Source of the DNA: Stutzerimonas kunmingensis
Lineage (GTDB): Bacteria; Pseudomonadota; Gammaproteobacteria; Pseudomonadales; Pseudomonadaceae
Assembly (NCBI RefSeq): GCF_021432085.1
Contig: NZ_CP090366.1
Span: forward strand, 1,984,001 to 2,048,000
Reading direction: 5' to 3'
DNA length: 64,000 nucleotides
Translations under genes and position numbers: made by a program
Notes under the pieces: model-generated
Databases searched by the model: none
What the model was told of the DNA's origin: nothing
Seen by the model: only the letters and a program-made list of their open reading frames with translations
Shown here: positions 1 to 8,216 of the stretch, piece by piece
Layout of the letters: each line of letters starts with the position of its first letter
How positions within the stretch are numbered: position 1 is the first letter of the stretch

Positions 1-270
1 GATGATATCTCGATCATCCCGACCTTCGTGCTGACGCCGTTGACCTACCTCGGTGGGGTGTTCTATTCGATCAACCTGCTGTCGCCGTTCTGGCAGACGC
101 TGTCGCTGGCCAACCCGGTTCTGCACATGGTCAACGCTTTCCGTTACGGCATCCTCGGCGTATCCGATATCCGCATCGGTGTGGCGATCAGCTTCATGCT
201 GGTGGCGGTGGCGGCGCTCTATCTGGTCTCCGTCGGGCTGCTCAAGAGTGGACGCGGGATGCGTCAATAG
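1..270 (+). CDS. ABC-2 type transporter permease, C-terminal part (5' end outside window)
   Basis: The frame is open from base 1 and runs to a TAG at 268-270, so only the last 89 residues are present. They contain the segment DISIIPTFVLTPLTYLGGVFY, then a short stretch SPFWQTLSLANPVLHMVNAFRYG and a last membrane helix (ISFMLVAVAALYLVSVGLL). This arrangement is typical of the C-terminus of ABC-2 permeases of the YadH type, the membrane partner of a YadG-like ATPase in the inner membrane. The substrate is not known. The ATPase gene would be expected just upstream, outside the window. A strong hairpin follows 42 bases later. Family is fairly sure, exact member not. Confidence 0.8.
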   Translation, partial: DDISIIPTFVLTPLTYLGGVFYSINLLSPFWQTLSLANPVLHMVNAFRYGILGVSDIRIGVAISFMLVAVAALYLVSVGLLKSGRGMRQ

Positions 271-311
271 ACCGCCGACCGTTCGACGGCTACGTCGATG
301 CCGCTGAAAAG

Positions 312-345
312 AACGCCGCGAAGCGCTAAACTTCGCGGCGTTTCT
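312..345 (+). terminator. Rho-independent terminator after the ABC-2 permease gene
   Basis: A perfect 12-bp stem (AACGCCGCGAAG, 312-323, pairing with 331-342) with a 7-base loop is followed by a short T-rich stretch. It lies between the permease stop and queF. Confidence 0.75.
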
Positions 346-363
346 CGTTCAGGTCCATTCCCC

Positions 364-1194
364 ATGCAGCATCCCGCCGAACATTCCCCGCTGGGCAAGT
401 CCAGTGACTACGTCGCCACCTACAGCCCGCACCTACTGTTTCCGATTCCGCGCGCGCCGAAGTGGGCCGAGCTTGGTCTCACCGCCGAGACGCTGCCCTA
501 CCAGGGCGTGGATCTGTGGAATTGCTACGAACTGTCATGGTTGCTGCCTTCCGGCAAGCCGGTGGTGGCGATCGGTGAATTCGAGATTCCGGCGGACTCG
601 CCGAGCATCATCGAATCCAAGTCGTTCAAGCTTTATCTGAACTCGCTGAACCAGTCGGTGTTCGAGTCGCGGGAAGCGCTGGCCGAGGTGATGAGCAGCG
701 ATCTTTCTGCGGCAGCCGGCAAGCCGGTGAAGGTGCGCCTGCGCACGCTGGATGAGGTGGCGGCCGAGGGTGTTGCGACGCTGCCGGGGCGCTGCGTCGA
801 CGATCTGGACGTGACCATCGAGCATTACGACCATCCTCAACCGGGACTGTTGGCCTGTGATGCCGGGCATATGGTCGAGGAGTCGCTGCACAGCCACTTG
901 CTCAAGTCCAACTGTCCGGTGACCGGTCAGCCGGACTGGGGCAGCGTAGTCGTCGAGTACCGCGGCGCGGCGTTGCAGGCGGAGAGCCTGTTGGCCTATC
1001 TGGTGAGCTTCCGTCAGCATGCCGACTTTCACGAGCAATGCGTGGAGCGCATCTTTCTCGATCTGCAGCGTTTGCTGCAGCCGGAGAAGCTGACCGTCTA
1101 CGCGCGTTACGTGCGCCGTGGCGGGCTGGACATCAATCCGTACCGCAGTACCGAGGCGATGGTCGTGGACAATCGCCGTCTGGTGCGCCAGTAA
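364..1194 (+). CDS. queF: NADPH-dependent 7-cyano-7-deazaguanine reductase (QueF)
   Basis: 276 residues, the length of the long two-lobed (E. coli type) QueF. The enzyme reduces the nitrile of preQ0 to preQ1 in the cytoplasm, a late step of queuosine synthesis before transfer into tRNA. The signature [16 protein letters not shown] lies in the first half, and the active-site cysteine is in the [12 protein letters not shown] motif near residue 180, followed by the E-x-L-L-A-Y-L segment that lines the substrate pocket. The ATG at 364 is chosen because the protein then starts [16 protein letters not shown], a usual QueF N-terminus; an upstream in-frame start at 298 would put the 312-345 terminator inside the gene. 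It stands alone between a terminator and a convergent gene. Confidence 0.97.
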   Translation: MQHPAEHSPLGKSSDYVATYSPHLLFPIPRAPKWAELGLTAETLPYQGVDLWNCYELSWLLPSGKPVVAIGEFEIPADSPSIIESKSFKLYLNSLNQSVFESREALAEVMSSDLSAAAGKPVKVRLRTLDEVAAEGVATLPGRCVDDLDVTIEHYDHPQPGLLACDAGHMVEESLHSHLLKSNCPVTGQPDWGSVVVEYRGAALQAESLLAYLVSFRQHADFHEQCVERIFLDLQRLLQPEKLTVYARYVRRGGLDINPYRSTEAMVVDNRRLVRQ

Positions 1195-1233
1195 CGCAGC
1201 GAGTCAGGGTCGCAGCGCGACCCGTGACCTGCT

Positions 1234-1500
1234 TCAGATGCCCATGTTGGCCAGGGTCTGCATGATGTTGCGCAGCGTCATGGCCATGCTTGGGTGGCTG
1301 ACCTCGAAGCGCTCGACGGCCAGGTTGACGCCATCCACCAGCGAGTCGTTGTGGTCGGTGCTGCCCTGCGTCGCCAGGCGAACTTCGATGTCCTGGGCGA
1401 TCGCTTGCAGCGAAGCCCGCTCCTCATCGGTCAGCGGCGTGTCCTGGGCCAGTTGATAACGCAGTTCTTCGAGCTGCGACTGCAGATCATGTTCCGGCAT
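1234..1500 (-). CDS. DUF4404 family small protein
   Basis: 88 residues, acidic and mostly helical, with no signal peptide or membrane segment. The sequence (MPEHDLQSQLEELRYQLAQ at the start, then a central DEERASLQAIAQDIEVRL helix and a C-terminal FEVSHPSMAMTLRNIMQTLANMGI) resembles the DUF4404 proteins that are widespread in Pseudomonas. No function is known for the family. It faces queF convergently with 39 bases between the stop codons and is divergent from mlaA. The assignment is from recalled family resemblance. Confidence 0.8.
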   Translation of the reverse strand: MPEHDLQSQLEELRYQLAQDTPLTDEERASLQAIAQDIEVRLATQGSTDHNDSLVDGVNLAVERFEVSHPSMAMTLRNIMQTLANMGI

Positions 1501-1729
1501 TTTGCTTCCCTCTCATGGGTTTACGGGCGGCGTGTAATGAACGTCGATAGCTGAAGGTTAAACCAGCGGCCAGGCCTTGTCTGTGCCTTTACCGGCGCTG
1601 GCGCAAGCGCCGGCCTGTGCCACGAAAGCCGAATATCCGGCTGACTGCCGAAAACAGGATGTTCACTCTATACTGCGCGGTCTGCGTCGGTGCGCCGCAT
1701 GCACCAAATACCTAAGGGAGAGAAAAGTG

Positions 1730-2431
1730 ATGCCCAAGATCGCTACGGCCTGGATCGCCGTGCTCAAGGCCGGTTTCGTCGCTACGATCGCCACGCTTGG
1801 CGCAGCGCCAGCGTTAGCGGCCGAAGAAGATCCGTGGGAAGGCGTCAACCGCGCGGTGTTTCGTTTCAATGACACCGCTGACACCTACACCCTCAAGCCC
1901 TTGGCCCAGGGCTACCAGAAAGTGACGCCGAGCTTCCTCGAGGACGGAATCGGCAATGTGTTCAGTAATCTCGGTGATGTGCTGGTGCTGACCAACGACC
2001 TGCTGCAGGGCAAGGTCCGCGATGCCGGCATCGACACCAGTCGTATCCTGTTCAATACCACATTCGGCGTGCTCGGTTTCTTCGACGTTGCCACCAGTAT
2101 GGGGCTGCACAAGAACGATGAGGACTTCGGCCAGACGCTGGGTGCCTGGGGGCTGGGAAGTGGGCCATATGTCGTGCTGCCGCTGCTTGGGCCAAGCACG
2201 GTGCGTGATGCCGTCGGCCGGGTGCCGGATTCCTTCCTCGAACCGTATCCGCACATGGATCATGTGCCGACCCGCAACGTGACGCGGGGTGTGGACCTGG
2301 TCGATACGCGCGCAGGACTGCTGTCAGCCGAGAAGATGATTCAGGGTGATCGCTACATCTTCGTACGCAACGCCTACCTTCAGAATCGCGAATTCAGGGT
2401 CAAGGACGGGGAAGTCGAAGACGACTTCTGA
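1730..2431 (+). CDS. mlaA: MlaA (VacJ) outer-membrane phospholipid-transport protein
   Basis: 233 residues. MlaA removes phospholipids from the outer leaflet of the outer membrane and passes them to MlaC and the MlaFEDB complex, keeping lipid asymmetry. Family marks are DPWEGVNRAVFRFND after the signal peptide, VFSNLGDVLVLTNDLLQGK, NTTFGVLGFFDVAT, and the GPYVVLPLLGPSTVRD segment. The ATG at 1730 follows an AAGGGAG ribosome site and opens a signal peptide ending APALA-AEED near residue 31. There is no lipobox cysteine, whereas E. coli MlaA is a lipoprotein. A TATACT hexamer at 1669-1674 may be the -10 box. The other mla genes are not adjacent, which is usual for mlaA. Confidence 0.95.
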   Translation: MPKIATAWIAVLKAGFVATIATLGAAPALAAEEDPWEGVNRAVFRFNDTADTYTLKPLAQGYQKVTPSFLEDGIGNVFSNLGDVLVLTNDLLQGKVRDAGIDTSRILFNTTFGVLGFFDVATSMGLHKNDEDFGQTLGAWGLGSGPYVVLPLLGPSTVRDAVGRVPDSFLEPYPHMDHVPTRNVTRGVDLVDTRAGLLSAEKMIQGDRYIFVRNAYLQNREFRVKDGEVEDDF

Positions 2432-2470
2432 AGCCTGGCCGCATTTGCTGCGGCCATCGCTGGAGCAGGG

Positions 2471-2770
2471 TCAGGACATCGAAAGGATTGCCAGACCCAG
2501 GCTCTGCCGGCCATCGTCGAGCTGGCTGACGCGTACGACTTCTGTCTGCGCGTCCAGTCCTTTCAGTTCGCTGTGCTCGGATGGAATGAGTACGCGGACC
2601 TTGTCGCCCATGCGTAGTTGGGCGCTGGCCAGAACCTGCATGCCGGTACTGGAGAGGTCGATACAGGTGCCGCTCAGTTTTGTATCGCCATGTTCCAGCG
2701 CAACGGTGGTTTCGATCTGCATTCGGATGAAATCGCGTTTTTCACTGTAATCGCGGTCTTTCTGGCTCAT
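2471..2770 (-). CDS. PilZ domain (cyclic-di-GMP binding) protein
   Basis: 99 residues made up of one PilZ domain. The two parts of the c-di-GMP site are visible: an arginine-bearing EKRDFIRM segment near residues 10-17 and a DLSSTG motif (D/N-x-S-x-x-G) near residue 38. Stand-alone PilZ proteins act as cytoplasmic c-di-GMP receptors that alter motility, adhesion or polysaccharide functions through a partner. It ends 39 bases from mlaA (convergent) and is divergent from hsbR. The pathway served cannot be told from sequence. Confidence 0.9.
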   Translation of the reverse strand: MSQKDRDYSEKRDFIRMQIETTVALEHGDTKLSGTCIDLSSTGMQVLASAQLRMGDKVRVLIPSEHSELKGLDAQTEVVRVSQLDDGRQSLGLAILSMS

Positions 2771-2964
2771 GGTTTCAACCTTTTATATATGGCTCGCGGC
2801 ATTCTTATAGCTCCCCTCAATTCGACCTGTAAAGGCGCCAGCCGGTCGGCTTGAAACCCCGATCGTATGGGAGTACCGTCTGCGCCTTGAAACGAACCCA
2901 AGCCCGGCGTCATGCGGGGCCAATGTTTTCGCCAATCATCCTGGCGACCCCGCCTGGTAGGAAC

Positions 2965-4149
2965 ATGCATAAACCAAGCGCGACGCTGCTGATCATAGAT
3001 GACGACGATGTGGTTCGAGCCAGTCTGGCTGCCTATCTGGATGACAGTGGTTTTCGTGTCTTGCAGGCCGGCAATGGCCCGCAGGGCATGGAGCTCTTCG
3101 AGTCGGAGCAGCCCGATCTGGTGATCTGCGATCTGCGCATGCCGCAGATGGATGGCCTTGAGCTGATCCGTCAGATCAGTGAGCGCCAGCTCGACCTCCC
3201 AGTGATCGTGGTTTCCGGTGCCGGCGTGATGAGCGACGCGGTGGAGGCCCTGCGCTTGGGTGCTGCCGACTACCTGATCAAGCCGCTCGAAGACCTGGCG
3301 ATGCTTGAGCATTCGGTACGCCGGGCGCTGGACCGTTCTCGTCTGCGGCTGGAAAATCGCCGCTATCGTGAACAGCTCGAGACGGCCAATCGTGATTTGC
3401 AAGCCAGCCTGCACCTGTTGCAGGAAGACCAGGACGCCGGTCGCCAAGTGCAGATGAACATGCTGCCGGTGACGCCCTGGAGCGTCGATGGCTTCGACTT
3501 CGCCCACCAGATCATCCCATCGCTGTACCTGTCCGGTGACTTCGTCGACTATTTTCGCGTGGATGAGCGGCGCATCGGTTTCTACTTGGCCGATGTTTCC
3601 GGCCATGGTGCCTCCTCGGCGTTCGTGACCGTGCTGCTCAAGTTCATGACGACCCGCCTGCTGTACGAGTCGCGCCGTGGCGGCACGCTGCGCGAGTTCA
3701 AGCCGTCGGAAGTGCTAGATCACATCAACCGCGGGCTGATCAATTGCAAGCTGGGCAAGCACGTGACCATGCTGGGCGGCGTTATCGATCAGGAGCATGA
3801 CGTGCTGCACTACAGCATTGGCGGTCATCTGCCTATGCCGGTGCTGTACACGGGAGAGGGCGCGCACTACCTCGAAGGGCGCGGGTTGCCGGTCGGGTTG
3901 TTCGTCGAGGCGACCTATCAGAATTTCGAGCTGAAGCTGCCCGAGACCTTCAGCTTGACCTTGCTCTCCGACGGCATTTTGGACCTTTTGCCCGGCGACA
4001 CACTCAAAGAAAAAGAGTCCGCGCTGCCCGGTCTGATTACCGATGCCGGTGGCACGCTGGATGGATTACGTCGAGTCTTCGGGTTGGCCGAGCTGGCTGA
4101 CATGCCCGACGATATCGCCTTGCTGGTGTTGAGCAGGAACCTTGCATGA
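2965..4149 (+). CDS. hsbR: Response regulator with PP2C-type phosphatase domain (HsbR-like)
   Basis: 394 residues. Residues 7-120 are a receiver domain with an acidic cluster IDDDD (11-15), phospho-acceptor D56 in VICDLRMP and conserved K106 in YLIKPL. A short coiled linker leads to a PP2C/SpoIIE-type phosphatase domain (DFAHQIIPSLYLSGDFVDYF, FYLADVSGHGASSAFV, LTLLSDGILDL, ADMPDDIALLVL). This is the layout of P. aeruginosa HsbR, which dephosphorylates or phosphorylates the anti-anti-sigma protein HsbA and so links a phosphorelay to the flagellar anti-sigma factor FlgM and to biofilm formation. The next gene overlaps by 4 bases (ATGA) and encodes an HsbA-like protein, which supports the call. 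The upstream hptB gene found in P. aeruginosa is not next to it. Start chosen at ATG 2965 behind GGTAGGA. Confidence 0.9.
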   Translation: MHKPSATLLIIDDDDVVRASLAAYLDDSGFRVLQAGNGPQGMELFESEQPDLVICDLRMPQMDGLELIRQISERQLDLPVIVVSGAGVMSDAVEALRLGAADYLIKPLEDLAMLEHSVRRALDRSRLRLENRRYREQLETANRDLQASLHLLQEDQDAGRQVQMNMLPVTPWSVDGFDFAHQIIPSLYLSGDFVDYFRVDERRIGFYLADVSGHGASSAFVTVLLKFMTTRLLYESRRGGTLREFKPSEVLDHINRGLINCKLGKHVTMLGGVIDQEHDVLHYSIGGHLPMPVLYTGEGAHYLEGRGLPVGLFVEATYQNFELKLPETFSLTLLSDGILDLLPGDTLKEKESALPGLITDAGGTLDGLRRVFGLAELADMPDDIALLVLSRNLA

Positions 4150-4628
4150 GTACTGGTAGAATCCAGTTCGCCGAGATGGATGGCACCTTTGTTCTGAAGT
4201 TCATAGGTGAAATCCGTTTGACGCTCTGTTCGGCGCTGGATGCAACGATCGAGAAGATCTTCTCGTCGCGCAATTTTTCTTCGATTGTCATTGATCTGAC
4301 CGAAAGCCGAAGCATTGACAGCACCACCTTGGGCCTCTTGGCCAAGCTGTCGATACTGTCGCGGCAGAAGGTGGGTATGTTGCCGACGCTGGTTACCACC
4401 CACCCGGACATCACCCGGCTGTTGCAGTCTATGGGCTTTGATCAGGTGTTCAATATCGTCGATACGCCGTTGCCTTGCCCGGAATGCCTGGCCGATCTGC
4501 CATCGCAGGATCAGTCCGAAGAGGTGGTGAAGGCCAAGGTGCTCGAGGCTCACCGCATCCTGATGAGCCTCAACGAATCCAACCGCGAGGCCTTCCATGA
4601 CCTCGTCACCGCATTGGAGCGGTCCTGA
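4146..4628 (+). CDS. hsbA: STAS-domain anti-anti-sigma factor (HsbA-like)
   Basis: 160 residues. The first 110 form a STAS domain: GRIQFAEMDGTFVLKFIGEIRL, then IVIDLTESRSIDSTTLGLLAKL. S56, in the R-S-I-D-S-T loop, matches the position reported as the phosphorylation site of P. aeruginosa HsbA. A C-terminal extension carries a PCPECLADLP segment and a helical tail. The protein is expected to switch partners (FlgM or a diguanylate cyclase) depending on phosphorylation set by HsbR. It is translationally coupled to hsbR and ends one base before the convergent tal gene, with no visible terminator between. Confidence 0.9.
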   Translation: MSTGRIQFAEMDGTFVLKFIGEIRLTLCSALDATIEKIFSSRNFSSIVIDLTESRSIDSTTLGLLAKLSILSRQKVGMLPTLVTTHPDITRLLQSMGFDQVFNIVDTPLPCPECLADLPSQDQSEEVVKAKVLEAHRILMSLNESNREAFHDLVTALERS

Positions 4629-5555
4629 TCAGGCCAGCTTGGCCAGCAGGGCTTCGAGTTTCTCCTGGTCCCGCGCGAACTGACGGATGCCTTCGGCAAG
4701 CTTTTCGGTCGCCATCGCATCCTCGTTCAGGCCCCAGCGGAAGCTCTTTTCATCCAGACTGATACGTGCTTCTGACTCGCGGCCGGGCTGCAGTTTGCGT
4801 TCCAGCGCGCCGCTGGCTGCGGCCAGGTCGCCGAGCAGTTCCGGGCTGATGGTCAGCCGGTCGCAACCGGCCAGTGCCTCGATCTGTCCGACATTGCGGA
4901 AGCTCGCGCCCATCACTACCGTCTTGTATCCGTGAGCCTTGTAGTAGTCGTAGATGCGGCTGACCGACTGCACGCCCGGATCTTCCGCGCCTTGGTAATC
5001 ACGACCTTCGTGCTTCTTGTACCAGTCATAGATGCGGCCAACGAATGGCGAGATCAGGAAGACGCCGGCCTCGGCGCATGCCACGGCCTGGGTGAAGGAG
5101 AACAGCAGGGTAAGGTTGGTCTGGATGCCGGCTTTCTCCAGCTGTTCGGCTGCGCGGATGCCTTCCCAGGTCGAAGCGATCTTGATCAGAACGCGCTCGC
5201 GGCTGATGCCAGCCTGCTCGTAAAGGCCGATCAGGCGCTCACCGCGCTGGACCATGGCTTGAGTGTCGAACGACAATCGCGCGTCGACCTCGGTGGAGAT
5301 GCGCCCGGGGATCAGTTCCAGAATCTGCTTGCCTACCGCGACGGCGAACAGGTCGCACGCCAGACCGATGTCGCCGTGGCACTGCTTCATCGCGTTCGCC
5401 AGGTCATCGGCATAACGCGGCATGGCCGCTGCCTTGAGCAGCAGTGAAGGATTGGTGGTGGCGTCCACCGGTTTCAGGCGAGCAATGGCGTCGATGTCGC
5501 CAGTATCGGCGACGACAGTGGTGAACTGCTTGAGTTGTTCCAGCTTGGAAGTCAT
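4629..5555 (-). CDS. tal: Transaldolase
   Basis: 308 residues, the length of TalB-type transaldolase. The cytoplasmic enzyme of the pentose phosphate pathway transfers a dihydroxyacetone unit from sedoheptulose-7-phosphate to glyceraldehyde-3-phosphate. Motifs: [14 protein letters not shown] (with D31), the Schiff-base lysine K125 in [44 protein letters not shown] and [12 protein letters not shown]. Start is the ATG at 5555, giving [12 protein letters not shown]; an in-frame start 60 bases upstream would add a non-conserved leader. It is convergent with hsbA and followed upstream by dusA on the same strand, 132 bases away. Confidence 0.97.
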   Translation of the reverse strand: MTSKLEQLKQFTTVVADTGDIDAIARLKPVDATTNPSLLLKAAAMPRYADDLANAMKQCHGDIGLACDLFAVAVGKQILELIPGRISTEVDARLSFDTQAMVQRGERLIGLYEQAGISRERVLIKIASTWEGIRAAEQLEKAGIQTNLTLLFSFTQAVACAEAGVFLISPFVGRIYDWYKKHEGRDYQGAEDPGVQSVSRIYDYYKAHGYKTVVMGASFRNVGQIEALAGCDRLTISPELLGDLAAASGALERKLQPGRESEARISLDEKSFRWGLNEDAMATEKLAEGIRQFARDQEKLEALLAKLA

Positions 5556-5687
5556 GTAAGAGGGGCTCCGTCCTGTGAGTGGCATGACCTTACCCGAGCC
5601 AGTCAGCCCGCTCAACGAGCGAGTGGATCCGGATGCGCCTGGCCTTTGATCGAAATGCCGGGGTTGCGTTCCTTGCGTGCGGAGCCT

Positions 5688-6683
5688 TCAGTGCCCTTCG
5701 AGCAGCGCCACCGCCTGATCGAGCAGCGCAAGGGGGTCGCTCGTCTTGTGGATGTCCACCGAAAGCAACTGGCGGAAGCGCCGCGCGCCGGGAAAGCCCT
5801 GACCCAGACCGAGTACATGACGGGTGATGTGATGCATAGCGCCACCGTCGCTCAGGTGCTGCTCGATATAAGGCCGCATGTCGCGCAGTGCCTGTGCCCG
5901 GCTGATCACCGGCGCCTCGCTACCGAACAGCTCCCGGTCGACGCGGGCCAGCAGATAGGGGTTGTGGTAGGCCTCGCGCCCTAGCATGACGCCATCGAAG
6001 GTTTGCAGGTGCGCGCGACACTCGTCCAGCGTCTTGATGCCGCCGTTCAGGATGATCTCGAGGTCCGGGAAGTCCTTCTTCAGCTGCACGGCGATGTCGT
6101 AACGCAATGGCGGCACCTCACGGTTCTGCTTCGGTGACAGCCCTTCGAGGATGGCTATGCGCGCGTGCACGGTGAAACTGCGGCATCCAGCGTCGCGTAC
6201 CTGACCGACGAAATCGCACAGCTCGGCATAGCTGTCGCGTCCATTGATACCGATGCGATGCTTGACGGTGACCTCGATATCCACTGCATCGCGCATTGCC
6301 TTTACGCAATCGGCCACCAGTGGCGGGTGGCCCATCAGGCAGGCGCCGATCATGTTGTTCTGCACCCGATCGCTGGGGCAGCCGACGTTGAGGTTAACCT
6401 CGTCATAACCCGCGGCTTCGGCGAGCTTGGCGCACTCGGCCAGCTCCGCCGGCACACTGCCTCCCAGCTGCAGTGCCAGTGGGTGCTCAGTTTCGTCATA
6501 CCGCAGAAACCGCTGCGCATCGCCATGCAGCAGCGCGCCGGTGGTGACCATCTCGGTGTAGAGCAACGCGTGTTGCGAAAGCTGGCGCAGGAAGTACCTA
6601 CAGTGCCTATCAGTCCAATCCATCATGGGTGCGACGGAGAACTTTCTACTTGCAACAGACTGATTCGAATGAGGACTTTGCAC
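5688..6683 (-). CDS. dusA: tRNA-dihydrouridine(20/20a) synthase DusA
   Basis: About 331 residues. The flavoenzyme reduces uridines 20/20a in the tRNA D-loop. Recognised from FSVAPMMDWTDRHCRYF at the N-terminus, LALQLGGSVPAELAECAKLAEAAGYDEVNLNVGCPS with the catalytic cysteine region (GCPSDRVQ), KHRIGIN, HARIAILEGLSPKQNREVPPL and ILNGGIKTLDE. The start is uncertain: I prefer the GTG at 6683, which gives MQSPHSNQSVASRKFSVAPMM. The upstream ATG at 6746 overlaps a perfect TATAAT (6745-6750 on this strand), so it is probably inside the promoter rather than a start codon. The region is divergent from benR. Confidence 0.93.
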   Translation of the reverse strand: MQSPHSNQSVASRKFSVAPMMDWTDRHCRYFLRQLSQHALLYTEMVTTGALLHGDAQRFLRYDETEHPLALQLGGSVPAELAECAKLAEAAGYDEVNLNVGCPSDRVQNNMIGACLMGHPPLVADCVKAMRDAVDIEVTVKHRIGINGRDSYAELCDFVGQVRDAGCRSFTVHARIAILEGLSPKQNREVPPLRYDIAVQLKKDFPDLEIILNGGIKTLDECRAHLQTFDGVMLGREAYHNPYLLARVDRELFGSEAPVISRAQALRDMRPYIEQHLSDGGAMHHITRHVLGLGQGFPGARRFRQLLSVDIHKTSDPLALLDQAVALLEGH

Positions 6684-6744
6684 TATCGGGCCGGATAACT
6701 TGGAGAGTCGGTGCAGGCGCACACGAGCGGTAAATGGGGGCGGC

Positions 6745-6750
6745 ATTATA
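6745..6750 (-). promoter_or_regulatory. Candidate -10 box of dusA
   Basis: On the minus strand the hexamer TATAAT, a consensus -10 box, lies 62 bases upstream of the preferred GTG start of dusA. No good -35 box stands 16-18 bases further upstream, so the call rests on the -10 alone. Confidence 0.4.
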
Positions 6751-7025
6751 CAGGATGCTGCCCATGGGCCAGCCCGGCTTGCAAGCCTGTCGTCCGGTCG
6801 GGATCAGCGGCGGCTGCCTTTTCCGAGTGCCCGTCTTGCGGTCCGCCAAAAACCGTGCGGTCACCGAACGACGGGGTGTCGTTCGTTGGTCGAATCTCCT
6901 ATGCTCGAACGAAGCGATAGTCTTGACGAAGATCAAGCCTGAGCATGCATGTGCGTGGCAGGAATCGCCGCCGGCGTCGTTGACGATGGACCGGCCGACT
7001 ATAAGAACAATGCGAGTGCCTGGTG

Positions 7026-7979
7026 ATGGAACGACTGCTGAACGAGAAAAGCAGGATCTTCGAGCATGCTGATCCGCATGCCGTTTCGGACTACGTCAAT
7101 CAGCACGTGGGGGCGCACTGCATCCAGCTGCCGCGCACCGACAGTCCGCAAGCCAGCCTCAGTCATTGCAAGTTCGGCAAGCTTGACCTGTGCCAGATCA
7201 GTTATGGCGGCAGCGTTCACGTCACTTCGCCGGCGCTCGAGACCATCTACCACCTGCAGCTGCTGCAGCGCGGCCATTGCCTGTGGCGCGGTCGGGGCCA
7301 GGAGCACTATTTCACCCCCGGCGAGCTGCTGCTGATCAATCCGGACGATCCGGTCGACCTGACCTATTCGGATGACTGCGAGAAGCTCATCGTCAAGCTG
7401 CCGGCTTCCTTTCTGGAGAAGGCCTGTAGCGAGAACCAGTGGCAGGCTCCGGCGGAGGGGATTCGCTTCGGCAGCAACCGACACGCGCTCAGCGAACTCG
7501 ATGGGTTTGGCAGCCTGCTTGGATTGATCTGCCAAGAGGCGGGCTCTGAGCAGAGCATTCCGCAGATTCAGGAACAGTACAGCCGCATCATCGCCAGCAA
7601 GCTGCTCTGCAGCCTGGCCAGCAACATCCGCCGCGATCCGTTTGGCGACAGTTGCCCGTCCTTCGGGCGGATTGCCGACTATATAGATGAGCATCTGAAG
7701 CGTGACATTTCTGTCGAACAGCTGGCCGAGCTGGCCAACATGAGCCTGCGCTCGCTCTATCTGTTGTTCGAGCGCAAGGTCGGCACCACGCCGAAGTCCT
7801 ATATCCGCCAGCGCAAGCTAGAGCAGATCCATGGCCGGCTAAGCGATCCTTCGGCCAAGGTGCGCAACATCACCGAAATCGCCATGGACTACGGCTTCAT
7901 GCACCTGGGGCGTTTCTCGGAAAGCTACAAGAGCACCTTCGGTGAGCTACCTTCGGATACGTTGCGCCGCCATCACTGA
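7026..7979 (+). CDS. benR: AraC/XylS family benzoate regulator BenR
   Basis: 317 residues. An N-terminal ligand-binding and dimerisation half (residues about 1-200, including VHVTSPALETIYHLQLLQRGHCLWRGRGQEHYFTPGELLLINP) is followed by two helix-turn-helix units: ISVEQLAELANMSLRSLYLLFERKVG and NITEIAMDYGFMHLGRFSESYKSTFG. BenR senses benzoate and switches on benABC; it is the chromosomal relative of TOL XylS. It lies directly upstream of benA in the same direction, and two XylS-type sites are visible in the gap. Starts GTG 7023 and ATG 7026 are adjacent; I use the ATG. A terminator follows, so it is not simply read through into ben. Confidence 0.94.
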   Translation: MERLLNEKSRIFEHADPHAVSDYVNQHVGAHCIQLPRTDSPQASLSHCKFGKLDLCQISYGGSVHVTSPALETIYHLQLLQRGHCLWRGRGQEHYFTPGELLLINPDDPVDLTYSDDCEKLIVKLPASFLEKACSENQWQAPAEGIRFGSNRHALSELDGFGSLLGLICQEAGSEQSIPQIQEQYSRIIASKLLCSLASNIRRDPFGDSCPSFGRIADYIDEHLKRDISVEQLAELANMSLRSLYLLFERKVGTTPKSYIRQRKLEQIHGRLSDPSAKVRNITEIAMDYGFMHLGRFSESYKSTFGELPSDTLRRHH

Positions 7980-7987
7980 GTCCCCTT

Positions 7988-8023
7988 GAGTCGCTGCCGG
8001 TCCGACGGAAGCGGCTCTTTTTT
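7988..8023 (+). terminator. Terminator after benR
   Basis: GAGTCGCT (7988-7995) pairs with AGCGGCTC (8010-8017) with one G-T wobble, followed by six T residues. It separates benR from the ben operon promoter. Confidence 0.75.
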
Positions 8024-8115
8024 CCTTCCCTGCCTGTGCGCATTCGCTGCTCGTCACCCCGTGTGATGCGCGGGCGGGTTCCTGCGTGCCTGCGTCAATC
8101 TGTCCGCTTTCGCTT

Positions 8116-8179
8116 TGCAGAAAACGGATAAAGGTCCTGCAGGAAACGGATATTGATCCCTCTCCCCGCGCCGTAGCCT
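8116..8179 (+). promoter_or_regulatory. BenR-dependent benA promoter with two XylS-type direct repeats
   Basis: Two direct repeats TGCA-N6-GGATA lie at 8116-8130 and 8138-8152, 22 bp apart, close to two helical turns. In the TOL plasmid Pm promoter, XylS binds TGCA-N6-GGNTA repeats with almost the same spacing. Exactly 21 bases after the second GGATA comes TAGCCT (8174-8179), the position and near-sequence of the Pm -10 box (TAGGCT). The leader ending ACAATAACAATGGAG also resembles that of Pm. This is a strong homology argument for an activator-dependent promoter with no good -35 box. Confidence 0.88.
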
Positions 8180-8216
8180 TCATCACGTAGACACAATAAC
8201 AATGGAGGCCCCGGCC

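Noticed and set aside
6683..6746. ATG 6746 as the dusA start
   Set aside because: It overlaps a perfect TATAAT -10 box, and the extra 21 residues look unlike a DusA N-terminus.
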